Shown: positions 37,196 through 46,105, counted from the first letter of the stretch. The stretch: DNA of 61,818 nucleotides from Pseudodonghicola xiamenensis DSM 18339 (GCF_000429365.1 NZ_KE386894.1:2238-64055); one strand, 5' to 3'. Notes: generated by a model from the sequence alone, not told the origin. Program-made: numbers and translations.

Positions 37196-37735
37196 TCAAG
37201 TCATCCCCAATTCCTGAAACCCCAACACGATGGCAAGGCTGATTGTAAAGAGAAGTATTGTATTGCTTCTAAACAGAATTTCGCTTTTTCCGACGACGCC
37301 GAATTCAGCGGAAAAGCGATGCACCGTTGCACGCAGGGCAATACATCCGCCCAGCAACGGCATCACGATATTGAGCCAGCGGCTGAGGTCACGGTCAGAG
37401 GGGGCGCCGATCAGCCAGGAGCCGGCGCCCGCCACCAGTCCGGCGAAGGCCAGTGTCGACAGGGCGACGAAAATGGGGCGCATGCCGCGGGTCGGAAGGC
37501 GGGAGGACAGTTTGACCAGACTGCCAAGCGCCCAGCCGAGCCCTGCGGCGATGATCAGATAAGCCACAAGGCGCAGCGCGAAGGGAAGATGCGCGACCTG
37601 AAGCCCCGACAGCGATTTGCTGCCCAGCGAACTGCCGGTGCCCAGAAGGGCCGCAATGGTGGCGATTGCCGAGACGATATCGTTGAAGCCCGCGGCGATA
37701 TCGGCAATTTTCCTGAACGGTCGGCTGATTTGCAT
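37196..37735 (-). CDS. Four-segment membrane protein of unknown function
   Basis: A 179-residue hydrophobic protein with about four membrane segments (near 20-35, 52-76, 88-115 and 150-175). No family recognised. It is immediately upstream of, and nearly overlapping, the RDD-FHA gene and divergent from the phospho-signalling operon, suggesting a shared function. The start is uncertain: no ribosome site precedes the chosen ATG, and ATG 37783 or TTG 37813 would extend the N-terminus by 16 or 26 residues. Confidence 0.6.
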   Translation of the reverse strand: MQISRPFRKIADIAAGFNDIVSAIATIAALLGTGSSLGSKSLSGLQVAHLPFALRLVAYLIIAAGLGWALGSLVKLSSRLPTRGMRPIFVALSTLAFAGLVAGAGSWLIGAPSDRDLSRWLNIVMPLLGGCIALRATVHRFSAEFGVVGKSEILFRSNTILLFTISLAIVLGFQELGMT

Positions 37736-38010
37736 AAAAATCGTAAGGTATGTTTGTTTTGATGGTGGAGAGTGTCGCCGCATTTGAATGGATCGCGCCT
37801 CGGAAATCGACAATTGACACTACTAGGCGTTGTTCGCCCGATTGTGTCAACCGGGTCTGGTGGTAATCGTTCTGATTGAATTTTAGGCATCATTTCTATT
37901 GTGAAAAATATCTGCTTTCTGACTTTTCCGGTTAATATCTTGATGTGAACGACTTTGTGTTTAAAAGTGATTCACGGGAAATTTGGATTTACTTTCTTTT
38001 GGGGGAATTC
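37736..38010. promoter_or_regulatory. AT-rich divergent promoter region of the phospho-signalling cluster
   Basis: This 275-bp stretch is visibly richer in A and T than its surroundings. It carries mirrored TTGACAC sequences (37814-37820 forward, 37844-37850 reverse), each a plausible -35 element pointing to one of the divergent transcripts, with a small GGCG/CGCC dyad between. The -10 elements are poor. A strong GGGGGAA ribosome site for the first lipoprotein gene lies at the 3' end. Confidence 0.5.
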
Positions 38011-38742
38011 ATGCGGAAACCAGTTTCTGGCGTGATGCTGATTTGTGCGCTTGCGATATCTGGCTGTACCGAAGGTACAACTGGAGGGGGAGTTTCCGGC
38101 GGTGCGCCCTTGGCCATGCTGGCGGCGTCGAGCAACAAGACAGAGGCTGAGCGCAAGTTGGAGGCCGACACCAAGAGCCTCAACCAGGTGACTGGCAATA
38201 TCATCGTGCGCAATACCGTCGAAGGGGCGCTGGCGGGGGCCGCGATCGGCTGTGGTCTGGTCTTGCTGATGGGGGGCAACGGCCAGGATTGCGCCAAGGG
38301 GGCCGCCGTTGGTGCTGTCGCCGGGGGGGCCTATGGTAATTCCGTTGGGCAGAAGGCGGCGCAAAAGAAGGTTGAGCTGGTCAAGCGTGATCAGGTCCTG
38401 GCGAACCTGCGCGGTGTGAGCGCCAAGCTCGGCGGGGTGGAGACCCAGTTGCGCGCGGTGGTGAGTTCGCAGAATGCAGAACTTCGGTCGCTGCGGCGGC
38501 AGGTCGAGGGCAAGCAGATCAGCCAATCGCAATACGACGCGCGTCTTGCTGCGATCAACTCGAACCGCAAGGTCGTCAGCGCGGCGCTGGACCGCTCTGC
38601 CAAGAACATGGCTAAGACCGAAAGCGATCTGAAGGCGGCCCAGGCCCAGGGGCAGGGGCAACTGGGAACGCTGACCGCCGCCGCGGCATCGACCCGCAGC
38701 CGTCTGGAACGCAATCGTAAGTTGCTTGCGCTTGCGCAGTGA
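38011..38742 (+). CDS. Lipoprotein with glycine-zipper and coiled coil
   Basis: A 243-residue predicted lipoprotein; the signal peptide ends in the lipobox LAISGC. A glycine-zipper-like segment (VEGALAGAAIGCGLVLLMGG, then GAAVGAVAGGAYG, about 70-115) could insert in a membrane. A charged helical, probably coiled-coil region (about 118-243) follows. First gene of the rightward cluster, with a GGGGGAA ribosome site. By position it might play the part of the outer-membrane lipoprotein TagQ in the T6SS phosphorylation pathway, but no sequence similarity to TagQ is claimed. Confidence 0.75.
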   Translation: MRKPVSGVMLICALAISGCTEGTTGGGVSGGAPLAMLAASSNKTEAERKLEADTKSLNQVTGNIIVRNTVEGALAGAAIGCGLVLLMGGNGQDCAKGAAVGAVAGGAYGNSVGQKAAQKKVELVKRDQVLANLRGVSAKLGGVETQLRAVVSSQNAELRSLRRQVEGKQISQSQYDARLAAINSNRKVVSAALDRSAKNMAKTESDLKAAQAQGQGQLGTLTAAAASTRSRLERNRKLLALAQ

Positions 38743-38817
38743 TCGCGACCCCGGCGCAGGGAATTTCGCCGGGGCGATTAGGGCTGCGATTGCGGCTGTC
38801 GGAACTGGAGAATTGGA

Positions 38818-39276
38818 ATGAATAACAGTGTCTTTCGTCGTCTTCTGTTGCCTGGCGTGATCGTGCTGGCCGGTTGTTCGGGGTCCACGGATCCCGAAAC
38901 GGCACATCTGTTTGATAATGTGAAGAATCTCAACAACGGAGAATATGATCGTCAGATCGCGTCGAAAGATGCCGAAGCGGCGGCCATCGTGCGCCAGAAT
39001 AATGCGGCGTCCGCACGGATTTCGACCCTGCGCAATCAAAGTGCCTCGAATTCCGCCGAGATCAAGGCGCTGACCTCTCAGATTTCGTCCCTTCGTGCGC
39101 AAACGTCTTCGTTGCGTGGGAAATTCTCCAACCAGCCGGATAAACTGGCACAGCTTAATCAGCTTGATGGGCAATTGGTGCAGATCCGCGCCGATGTCGG
39201 TGCGGGGACCTCGCCCAGCGTGGCGCGCGCCGAACTGAACCGCGTGTCCGCCGCAATTCGCGCCTTGTCTCGGTAA
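38818..39276 (+). CDS. Small coiled-coil lipoprotein
   Basis: A 152-residue predicted lipoprotein with lipobox VLAGCS. The mature part is helical and rich in Gln, Ser and Ala, with heptad-like spacing (SAEIKALTSQISSLRAQTSS), so probably a coiled coil in the periplasm. GGAG precedes the ATG at seven bases. Same orientation as the cluster, 75 bp after the first lipoprotein. No family recognised; likely an envelope component or sensor of the system. Confidence 0.7.
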   Translation: MNNSVFRRLLLPGVIVLAGCSGSTDPETAHLFDNVKNLNNGEYDRQIASKDAEAAAIVRQNNAASARISTLRNQSASNSAEIKALTSQISSLRAQTSSLRGKFSNQPDKLAQLNQLDGQLVQIRADVGAGTSPSVARAELNRVSAAIRALSR

Positions 39277-39350
39277 GGCCACTGGCCGCGGGTGCGGCTT
39301 TGGCCGGCCCGCGTCCCCGGATATTTGGCGAAACATCTGAGAATGGCATA

Positions 39351-40907
39351 ATGGCAATACCCTTCACGTCTTTATTTCGAACGGTCCTGATCCCGGTGGC
39401 CCTGACGGTGACCCTGTCGGGCGGAGCCCTGGCCGAGCAATCTGCCGAGGGCGACCGGCCGGCGCTGCGGTCTCCGGCCAGCGGCCTGCCGATCGTGGAT
39501 TGCGATCCCGCAGCCCCCGCGCCGGCAGACAGCTGCATTTTGCGGGTGCCGCCGAGCATGACGCGCGGGACGATCTCGAGAGAGGATGTGGATGGGGCGA
39601 GAGGTGTTTTCACCCTAGAGAGGTCCATGGCCAAGCTGGCGCCGGGGGTCGAACTTTCGGAAACGCTGGTGCTGATCGACCTGTCGCCCGGTCCGGGCGG
39701 CGGTCGCAAGGCCACCTGGAACACCGAACGGCAGTTGATCGCCGATTTCCTGCGCAGCCTGCCGACGAGCGAGCGGATCGCGCTTTACGGCTTCAATGAA
39801 TCGCTGGAGCGGTTGGCAGATTTCACCCGGGACCGCGAGCTGATCGAAAAGGTCGTGGCGGGGCTGGAACTTCGCGGCACCAACACGCGGATCGCGACCT
39901 ATGCCCGCGATGCTGTCGGTATTCTGGGACAGGATCAGACAGCGATCCTCAAGAACCTGATCGTTATCACCGATGGTGAAGAAGAGGGCGAACGCGACGT
40001 GTCCGATGTGACCGCTGCGGCGATCGAACAGGGGGTGACGGTATCGGCGCTTGGCATGCTGTGGCGCCCGGTTGGCGATCCCGTCAACGGCGCCGGGATG
40101 GATTATCTGTCGCTGCTGAGCGAGGGCACGCAGGGCATCGCCCAGGCTGTGCAGTTGCGTCGTGCGGATATGGCGAATGACGAACTGCAAAGCTTTGTCG
40201 CCGGGATCGGCAATGCGCTAAAGGGCTCGGGCCTGATCGTGCCGGAAGGGACGCCGGTCGAGACCGATATCACCGTGACCCTGCAGCGCCCGGTTCCGGG
40301 AGGCGGGGCGGCGATGGAAGCGGAAACGCTTCGTGTGCGCTTCGTCCCGGCCGAGCTGCGTCACCAGCCGGCGGTTCAGGACAGCGGGGCACCGCAGGCT
40401 TGGTATGCGGGGCTGATCGACGGCACCTGGCTGGGTATCCCCAAGCTCTGGTTGCTGATCGGGGGCGGTGTCATCCTGTTGCTGCTGGCGCTGATCGTGG
40501 CCGTGGTGATGTCTCGTTCCTCTGGCAGCGAGCTGGAAGAGCAGGAAGGTCTGGGCGACGATGGAGACGGGGAAGAGCCGTCGCTGCCCGCAGGCACACC
40601 GCCGGTATCGCCGCAGCCCGCACTGGCCTATGTCCTGCGCGAGGACACCGGCGAACGGCTGGCGGTCCGCAGCAGCCGTGCGACGCTCGGCCGTTCGGCC
40701 AGCAGCGATCTGGTGATCGGCGATGACTCGGTATCGCGTCTGCATGCGGAAATCCGAGAGCAGAGTGACGGGCATTTCGTATTGACCGATGCCGGGAGCC
40801 TGAACGGCACCAAGCTGAACGACAAGAAATTGACTGCGGCGAGCCCCCTGCGGGCTGGGGACGTGATCACATTGGGGGCGGTGAAGCTGCGCTTCAGCCA
40901 GGCCTGA
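39351..40907 (+). CDS. VWA-TM-FHA membrane protein
   Basis: A 518-residue single-pass protein. Signal peptide about 1-28; periplasmic von Willebrand A-like domain about 95-290; membrane segment about 365-387 (LLIGGGVILLLLALIVAVV); acidic linker; cytoplasmic FHA domain about 436-518 (ATLGRSASSDLVIGDDSVS, RLHAEI, SLNGTKLN). The VWA metal site is incomplete: LIDLSPG has DxS but lacks the second Ser, though VITDGEEEG supplies the later Asp. The architecture would link an envelope event to a phosphothreonine partner inside. Start chosen for the signal peptide; the ribosome site is poor. Confidence 0.85.
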   Translation: MAIPFTSLFRTVLIPVALTVTLSGGALAEQSAEGDRPALRSPASGLPIVDCDPAAPAPADSCILRVPPSMTRGTISREDVDGARGVFTLERSMAKLAPGVELSETLVLIDLSPGPGGGRKATWNTERQLIADFLRSLPTSERIALYGFNESLERLADFTRDRELIEKVVAGLELRGTNTRIATYARDAVGILGQDQTAILKNLIVITDGEEEGERDVSDVTAAAIEQGVTVSALGMLWRPVGDPVNGAGMDYLSLLSEGTQGIAQAVQLRRADMANDELQSFVAGIGNALKGSGLIVPEGTPVETDITVTLQRPVPGGGAAMEAETLRVRFVPAELRHQPAVQDSGAPQAWYAGLIDGTWLGIPKLWLLIGGGVILLLLALIVAVVMSRSSGSELEEQEGLGDDGDGEEPSLPAGTPPVSPQPALAYVLREDTGERLAVRSSRATLGRSASSDLVIGDDSVSRLHAEIREQSDGHFVLTDAGSLNGTKLNDKKLTAASPLRAGDVITLGAVKLRFSQA

Positions 40908-40948
40908 GTGGCCGCAATTTCCCCACCGCAATATTCGAGGAGACCGAT

Positions 40949-41563
40949 ATGAGCGGAAACGACAAGACCAGTTGGCTCGAAGGTTTGGAACATGATGATG
41001 ACGCCGACTTCGACACTGGCGTGGGGCATGACGAATTCACCGAAACGGTGCAGGGCTGGGGCGATGGAGCCCAGGAGGGCACGATCGGCGAGGGAAAGAC
41101 CCAGCTTCTGGCCGATGAGGGGGCCGACAAGACGATGATCGCGATCGGTGGCCTCGGGCGCGAAAGCTTGGACCCGCACCATGTCACCGATCCGGTGACC
41201 GGTTGGCTGGTTGTCATTGCCGGGCCCGGAACCGGGCATGCGGCCTCGATCGGGGCGGGCATGAATTCGGTCGGTCGGTCGTCGGATGAACGGGTTTCCT
41301 TGCCCTTCGGCGATACGCTGATTTCGGCGACCGATCATGTCAGGATCATCTATGATGACGAAACGCGCAGCTTTCTGATCGTGCCGGGCACCGGGAAGAA
41401 TGTCACGCGGATGAATGGGCAGATCGTTGCGGTGCCGATGCCTCTGGAAAATTATACGACCCTGCAACTGAGCAAGGTGACCCGCGTGCGCTTTGTCGCC
41501 TTCTGCAATACCGATTTCGACTGGACCGATGTGATCGACGCCAAGCCCGGTGCCGACGGTTAA
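40949..41563 (+). CDS. Soluble FHA-domain protein, Fha-like
   Basis: A 204-residue cytoplasmic protein without signal or membrane segment. An acidic N-terminal region (about 1-75, including a TQLL motif and a Thr-rich ETVQGWGDGAQEGT) precedes a divergent FHA domain (about 83-185: GWLVVIAGPGTGHA, MNSVGRSSDERVSL, ISATDHVRI, RMNGQIV). The acidic Thr-bearing tail is a natural kinase target, as in Fha1 of Pseudomonas. It lies four bases before the PP2C gene, and AGGAG precedes its start. Probably the central phospho-switch of the cluster. Confidence 0.8.
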   Translation: MSGNDKTSWLEGLEHDDDADFDTGVGHDEFTETVQGWGDGAQEGTIGEGKTQLLADEGADKTMIAIGGLGRESLDPHHVTDPVTGWLVVIAGPGTGHAASIGAGMNSVGRSSDERVSLPFGDTLISATDHVRIIYDDETRSFLIVPGTGKNVTRMNGQIVAVPMPLENYTTLQLSKVTRVRFVAFCNTDFDWTDVIDAKPGADG

Positions 41564-41566
41564 TTC

Positions 41567-42907
41567 ATGGACATTGTCGCAGGCATGCAGAGCCTGGGCG
41601 CGCGGGACGCTCAGGAGGATGCGTTCCGCATCGTTCCCCCGCCTCCGGTCGATCGCGCCACGGATCTGCTGATCCTGCTGGCGGATGGCATGGGGGGCCA
41701 TGTCGGTGGAGAAATCGCATCCAACCTGGTGCTTGAGACCTTCGAGCATCATTGCATCGCGGTATCGAGCACCCCGCATCCGCGCCAACGCATGACCGAG
41801 GCGATGGAGGCTGCGAATGCCGCCCTGGCGCGGCGGGTCCGCCAGGAGCCTGGGCTTGCCGGAATGGGCTCGACCCTGCTCAGCGTGATCAAGCTGGGAG
41901 ACCGGCTGAGTTGGCTGAGTGTCGGTGACAGCCTGCTGTATCTGTGGCGCGATGGGGGGCTGCGCCGTTTGAATGCCGATCATTCGGTCTATGGCGAACT
42001 GACCGAGCTGGTGCGCGCCGGTCAGATGACCGCGCAGGAGGCGCAGAGCCATCCCAAGCGCAATGCCCTGCGTTCGGCGCTGATCGGCGATGCCATCTCT
42101 CTGGTCGATTGCAATGCGATCCAGTTGCGCCGTGGCGACGTGGTGGTCCTGGCCAGCGACGGCATCGAAACCCTGTCAGAACGCCAGATGGTTCAGGTGC
42201 TGTCGCAGCAGGATCGTACCGGCGCAACGCAGCTTTGCGCCGATTTTCTCAACGCGGTCGAAGCGGCGGGGCAGCCGCGGCAGGATAACACCACGGTGGT
42301 GGTCTATCGCTATGATCCGGGTCGCGGCAACGGCGCGTCAAGCAACAGCCTGTTCGCCTTGCCCGAGGGCGCGCCGACAGGTCTGACGCGTCGCTGGGGA
42401 CTGGCAATCGGCGTGGCGGTGCTGGCGGTGCTGGTGATGCTCTGGGGGGTGTTCTCAGGGCCGGCGAGCGTGCCGGCGCCGCCGGTCGTCGCCACCGATC
42501 CGGGGCCCGACAGTCGGGTGATCGCTGGCGGTCACGAGGCTGACGCAGCGCAGGAGACGATCATCAAGGGCGAGGACAGCGCCAGGCCCCCCACCGGCAC
42601 GGAGGTGTCGCCTGACGCGGTGAAGGACGGTGCAGTGCCGGTTGCGCCGGCGGGTCGGCCGCAACCGGGGGCGACCGATCTGGACAGATCCGCCCCCCAC
42701 GACAGCCCCGACGCCGCCACCGGTTCTGACACCACGGAACGGCCGGACAATCCTGGCGATCCCGAGGCGGTGGAGGGCGCAGAGGGGCGGGATGTCGAGG
42801 CCGGGCTACGGACCTCGCCGCGTCCGATGCTGCGGCCCGGGCGTGAGGGGCGCGAGCCGGTCTTTGCCGCCGGGGCGGCGGGCGACTTGGGCCGAGTTGT
42901 TGATTAG
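41567..42907 (+). CDS. PP2C-type protein phosphatase with membrane anchor (PppA-like)
   Basis: A 446-residue protein. The N-terminal PPM/PP2C phosphatase domain (about 1-250) has the metal-binding motifs SLGARDAQEDAF, LADGMGGHVGGE, WLSVGDSLLYL, VVLASDGIETL and QDNTTVVVYR. A membrane segment follows (about 277-298) and then a 150-residue Pro- and Asp-rich periplasmic tail, absent from typical PppA. It should remove phosphate from the FHA protein or kinases of this cluster. The start lies directly after the FHA gene; the ribosome site is weak, suggesting translational coupling. Confidence 0.88.
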   Translation: MDIVAGMQSLGARDAQEDAFRIVPPPPVDRATDLLILLADGMGGHVGGEIASNLVLETFEHHCIAVSSTPHPRQRMTEAMEAANAALARRVRQEPGLAGMGSTLLSVIKLGDRLSWLSVGDSLLYLWRDGGLRRLNADHSVYGELTELVRAGQMTAQEAQSHPKRNALRSALIGDAISLVDCNAIQLRRGDVVVLASDGIETLSERQMVQVLSQQDRTGATQLCADFLNAVEAAGQPRQDNTTVVVYRYDPGRGNGASSNSLFALPEGAPTGLTRRWGLAIGVAVLAVLVMLWGVFSGPASVPAPPVVATDPGPDSRVIAGGHEADAAQETIIKGEDSARPPTGTEVSPDAVKDGAVPVAPAGRPQPGATDLDRSAPHDSPDAATGSDTTERPDNPGDPEAVEGAEGRDVEAGLRTSPRPMLRPGREGREPVFAAGAAGDLGRVVD

Positions 42908-42915
42908 GAGGGGGG

Positions 42916-44058
42916 ATGTCTGAGAACCTGGCAGCGGGCACCATGATCGGCGGTTTCGTCCTGGGCGAGGCAATCGGGCAGGGCGGCTTCGGGATCACCT
43001 ATCTGGCGACCTTGCCGGGCCGCAGCGGGCGCTTTGCGATCAAGGAATATTTCCCGTCGGATACGGCGCGGCGGATCGCGGGGGGCGGGGTGGCGGCGCT
43101 GCCGACCCCCGCCGCGCGGCGCCTGTTCGACATGGGGCTGCGGGCCTTTCTGGAAGAGGCCTATATTCTGCGCGATCTGCCGCGCCAGCCGGGGCTGGTG
43201 CGGGTGCGCAGTGCCTTTGAAAAGCACGGCACCGCCTATTGTGTCATGGATTTCGTTGGCGGCGATCCGCTGGATCGCGTCGTGGCGCGGCTGATCCGGG
43301 CGCGGGGCCATATTCCCGAACCGCTGATCCTTGATCTGATCGCAACCCTGTGCCGGGCGCTCGGCGCGGTTCATGCCGCGGGGTTTCTGCACCGTGACAT
43401 CAAACCGGCGAATGTGATGATCGACCCCAGGGGAATGCCAGTGTTGATTGATTTCGGCGCGGCGCGGGCCCGGGGGGATACCGGGCGCGGTGCGGGCTCG
43501 ATGCTCAGCCGGACCTATGCCGCGCCGGAGCAGTTCCCGGTCTCGTTGCGACGTCGTTTTGTCGGGCTCAAAGAGGGGCCATGGACCGATCTCTATGCGC
43601 TGTCGGTGATGATCTACGAGATCATCACCCGGGCCGCGCCGCCGAACGCCTTGGTTCGGATGCAGGCGATGGCCGAGACGCGCGCAGATCCCTATGTGCC
43701 GATCCGCAGCGCCTTGAAGCGGAACCGCGTTGCCGTTGGTTACAGTGACAGGCTGCTGGAACTGATAGATTGCGGATGCGCGCTTTGGCCGGCGGAGCGG
43801 CCGCAGTCGGCGCGGGCCTACCGGCAGTGGCTTGAGGGGATGACGGCAGGGGCGGTCGGGCGGTTCTCCCTGTCCGAAGATGGCCCGTCTGCGGATGGCC
43901 TGTCTGCAGATGGCCCGTCTGTGGCGCCGGTTCTGCCGCCGCCCGCCGTCAAACGGTCCGGAGGCGACCCAAGGGTCGTTCTGGTGGTCGGGCTGATCCT
44001 CGGCCTGGCGCTCTTTTCCGCGGCTTTGGCCCTGTTTCCCGAAAGTGCGGCGCGATGA
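42916..44058 (+). CDS. Ser/Thr protein kinase 1, tail-anchored
   Basis: A 380-residue Hanks-type kinase. Gly loop GQGGFG (20-25), ATP Lys in RFAIKEYFP, catalytic loop LHRDIKPANVM (near 160), DFG near 179, and an APEQF substrate segment. The region after the kinase is low-complexity with three repeats of a DGPSADG-like unit. A C-terminal membrane segment (about 355-375) leaves only a few periplasmic residues. AIKEYFPSDTARR is typical of the proteobacterial kinases associated with PP2C and FHA partners. Overlaps the protease-FHA gene by four bases. Confidence 0.9.
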   Translation: MSENLAAGTMIGGFVLGEAIGQGGFGITYLATLPGRSGRFAIKEYFPSDTARRIAGGGVAALPTPAARRLFDMGLRAFLEEAYILRDLPRQPGLVRVRSAFEKHGTAYCVMDFVGGDPLDRVVARLIRARGHIPEPLILDLIATLCRALGAVHAAGFLHRDIKPANVMIDPRGMPVLIDFGAARARGDTGRGAGSMLSRTYAAPEQFPVSLRRRFVGLKEGPWTDLYALSVMIYEIITRAAPPNALVRMQAMAETRADPYVPIRSALKRNRVAVGYSDRLLELIDCGCALWPAERPQSARAYRQWLEGMTAGAVGRFSLSEDGPSADGLSADGPSVAPVLPPPAVKRSGGDPRVVLVVGLILGLALFSAALALFPESAAR

Positions 44059-45386
44059 AGATCATGATGCGTTTCCTGTCGCTGGTTGGGATGCTGTTGC
44101 TGGGTTCTCTGCCCGGGCGCGCCCAGGCTGAGGGGTTCGAAGAACTTGTCAGAAGGGCCGACCCGGCGATGGGGCGGATCCTCGCTCGGCGCGCTGACAA
44201 GATGGCGATGGGCTCGGGCTTTGTTCTGGCGCCGACCCGCGACGGGGAGGGCTGGTATTATCTGACCAATGCCCATGTCGTTCGCGGCGCCAGGGAGCTG
44301 CTCGTCGGTTTCATGAACGATGGGGTTCTTTATGCCTATGAGGCCGAGTTGGCGCAGGTGTCTCAACCGCTGGATCTTGCGGTATTGCGGCTCAGCGCGC
44401 TGGAACCCCGCCAGAAGGGGCACCGGCTCAGGACCCTGCCGATCGCCGGGTATGAGGCGCGCAAGGGGCAGACGGTGGCAGCGCTGGGATATCCCGGCAC
44501 CTCGGACAATCTGGGGATCAGCCTGGACAATGTGGCCTTTTTCGAAACCACGCTAACCACCGGGACGGTCTCCAAGCTCATGACGGCCAGTTGGGAGGGA
44601 CGGCGTGGCCAGGCGCTGGATATCGTGCAGCACACTGCGGCGCTGAATCCGGGCAATTCTGGCGGTCCGTTGCTGGATCTCTGTGGCCAGGTCATCGGGT
44701 TGAATACGCAGGTCGCGACCTTTTCCACCGACGATGGCATTGCGGCGAATGATACTTATTGGGCGTCTTCCTCGACGACGATCCTCGATTATCTGCAGCG
44801 CCAGCATGTGCCGTTCGCGCGCAGCGCCGACACGTGCCGGCAGGCCGAAGCGATGGCGGTGCCCGAGGCCGGTGGTGTCCTGGTTACCGCGCCGGATACG
44901 CCGGATGGAGAGGCGCGGAGCTGGACGGTCTGGATCGTGGCGGGAATGATCGGGCTGATCGTGCTGACCGGCGGCGCCATCGCGGTGGCGCGCCGGGGCA
45001 CGGCGACTGGAGAGACTGGGGCAAGCTCCGGGGTGCGGGCCGAGAGGCGCCGCGACCCGGTCGCGGGCCATGCCGTGCTGGAGCTGCAGACCGAGACCGG
45101 CGAGACGCGATCATTGGGCCCGGAGCAATTGCGCAAAGGGGTGGTGATCGGGCGCGGCGCGGAGGCGCAGCTCCGGCTGGATCACAAAATGCTCAGCCGG
45201 AACCACGCGGAGCTGCGGCTTGATCGACGCAGACTGTCGCTGAGTGACCTGGGTTCGACCAACGGGACTTTCGTGAACGGCAAGCGTCTGGCCCCGCATC
45301 AGCCGTGTCAGATCAATTCCTGTGCGCGGATCGCATTGGGGGGGCTGAACATCCGGCTGCGCAGCCTGCAGGGGGGCGGCAAATGA
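44055..45386 (+). CDS. Trypsin-like protease-TM-FHA protein
   Basis: A 443-residue single-pass protein. Signal peptide about 1-25; periplasmic trypsin/DegP-like protease domain about 30-250 with triad H74 (NAHVV), D107 (PLDLAVLRL) and S202 (NPGNSGGPLLD); membrane segment about 291-313; cytoplasmic FHA domain about 361-440 (GVVIGRGAEAQLRL, MLSRNHAEL, GSTNGTFVNG). All key residues of both domains are present, so both are probably active. No PDZ domain. It could cut envelope proteins when its FHA binds a phosphorylated partner, or signal inward after cleavage. Overlaps genes on both sides by four bases. Confidence 0.9.
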   Translation: MKIMMRFLSLVGMLLLGSLPGRAQAEGFEELVRRADPAMGRILARRADKMAMGSGFVLAPTRDGEGWYYLTNAHVVRGARELLVGFMNDGVLYAYEAELAQVSQPLDLAVLRLSALEPRQKGHRLRTLPIAGYEARKGQTVAALGYPGTSDNLGISLDNVAFFETTLTTGTVSKLMTASWEGRRGQALDIVQHTAALNPGNSGGPLLDLCGQVIGLNTQVATFSTDDGIAANDTYWASSSTTILDYLQRQHVPFARSADTCRQAEAMAVPEAGGVLVTAPDTPDGEARSWTVWIVAGMIGLIVLTGGAIAVARRGTATGETGASSGVRAERRRDPVAGHAVLELQTETGETRSLGPEQLRKGVVIGRGAEAQLRLDHKMLSRNHAELRLDRRRLSLSDLGSTNGTFVNGKRLAPHQPCQINSCARIALGGLNIRLRSLQGGGK

Positions 45387-46105
45387 CGGTTCTCGAGGCG
45401 CGCAATCTCGGGGTGCGGCTGGGGCGGGAATTCGCGGTTGTCGTCGAACATCTGCAGCTTGCGCGGGGAGAACTGCGCCAGTTGAGCGCGCCCAGCGGTG
45501 CCGGGAAAAGCACGGTTCTGGGGCTGCTCGCCGGAGCCATCCCCGCGGGGGAGCTGCCGGGACGGAGGCTGCGGCTCTGCGGTGAAAATCTCGACATCGG
45601 AGACGTGTCGCGGCGGCGGGCCGAACTGACGCCGCCGGATCGGCTGGGCTTGGTGCTGCAAACCTCGCGTCTGGTGCCATTCATGACGCTGAGCGAGAAT
45701 ATTGATCTACCGCTGCGGCTGGCCAATGCCTCGCCAGATGCGCAGTGGCGCGGGCATCTGCTGGAAACGCTGGGCATAACGGCGCTGTGCGCGCGGTTTC
45801 CGGATCAGGTCTCGGTCGGGCAGCGGCAACGGGTCTCGATCGCGCGGGCGTTGTTGGCCCGGCCGGCGCTGGTGCTGCTGGACGAACCGGTTTCAGCGCT
45901 TGATCCGGCCAATGTCGAGGCAGTCGAAGGCATCATCTCACGCCTCGCGCGGGAGGCAGGTTCCGCCGTGCTCCTCGCCTCGCACCGGGTTGGAGAGGGC
46001 GTGTTCGCAACGCTTCCCAAGCTGCACCATCGGTTGGAGCGCGACAGTTCGAATGTGCTGCTCAGCGTGTTCTCCGACCAGCTTCAGGGCGAGATCGCGG
46101 CATGA
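45383..46105 (+). CDS. ABC ATPase, TagT-like
   Basis: A 240-residue ABC nucleotide-binding protein of the FtsE/LolD type. Walker A is APSGAGKST, Walker B LVLLDEPVSALD, switch His in ASHRVGEG. The signature reads VSVGQRQRV rather than LSGGQ, an uncommon change. It overlaps the protease gene and the permease gene by four bases each. In the T6SS phosphorylation pathway TagT and TagS form the corresponding ABC pair acting upstream of PpkA. Confidence 0.83.
   Translation: MTVLEARNLGVRLGREFAVVVEHLQLARGELRQLSAPSGAGKSTVLGLLAGAIPAGELPGRRLRLCGENLDIGDVSRRRAELTPPDRLGLVLQTSRLVPFMTLSENIDLPLRLANASPDAQWRGHLLETLGITALCARFPDQVSVGQRQRVSIARALLARPALVLLDEPVSALDPANVEAVEGIISRLAREAGSAVLLASHRVGEGVFATLPKLHHRLERDSSNVLLSVFSDQLQGEIAA

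Noticed and set aside
38011..39276. TagQ assignment for one of the two lipoproteins
   Set aside because: Position and lipobox fit, but no sequence feature specific to TagQ could be recognised.
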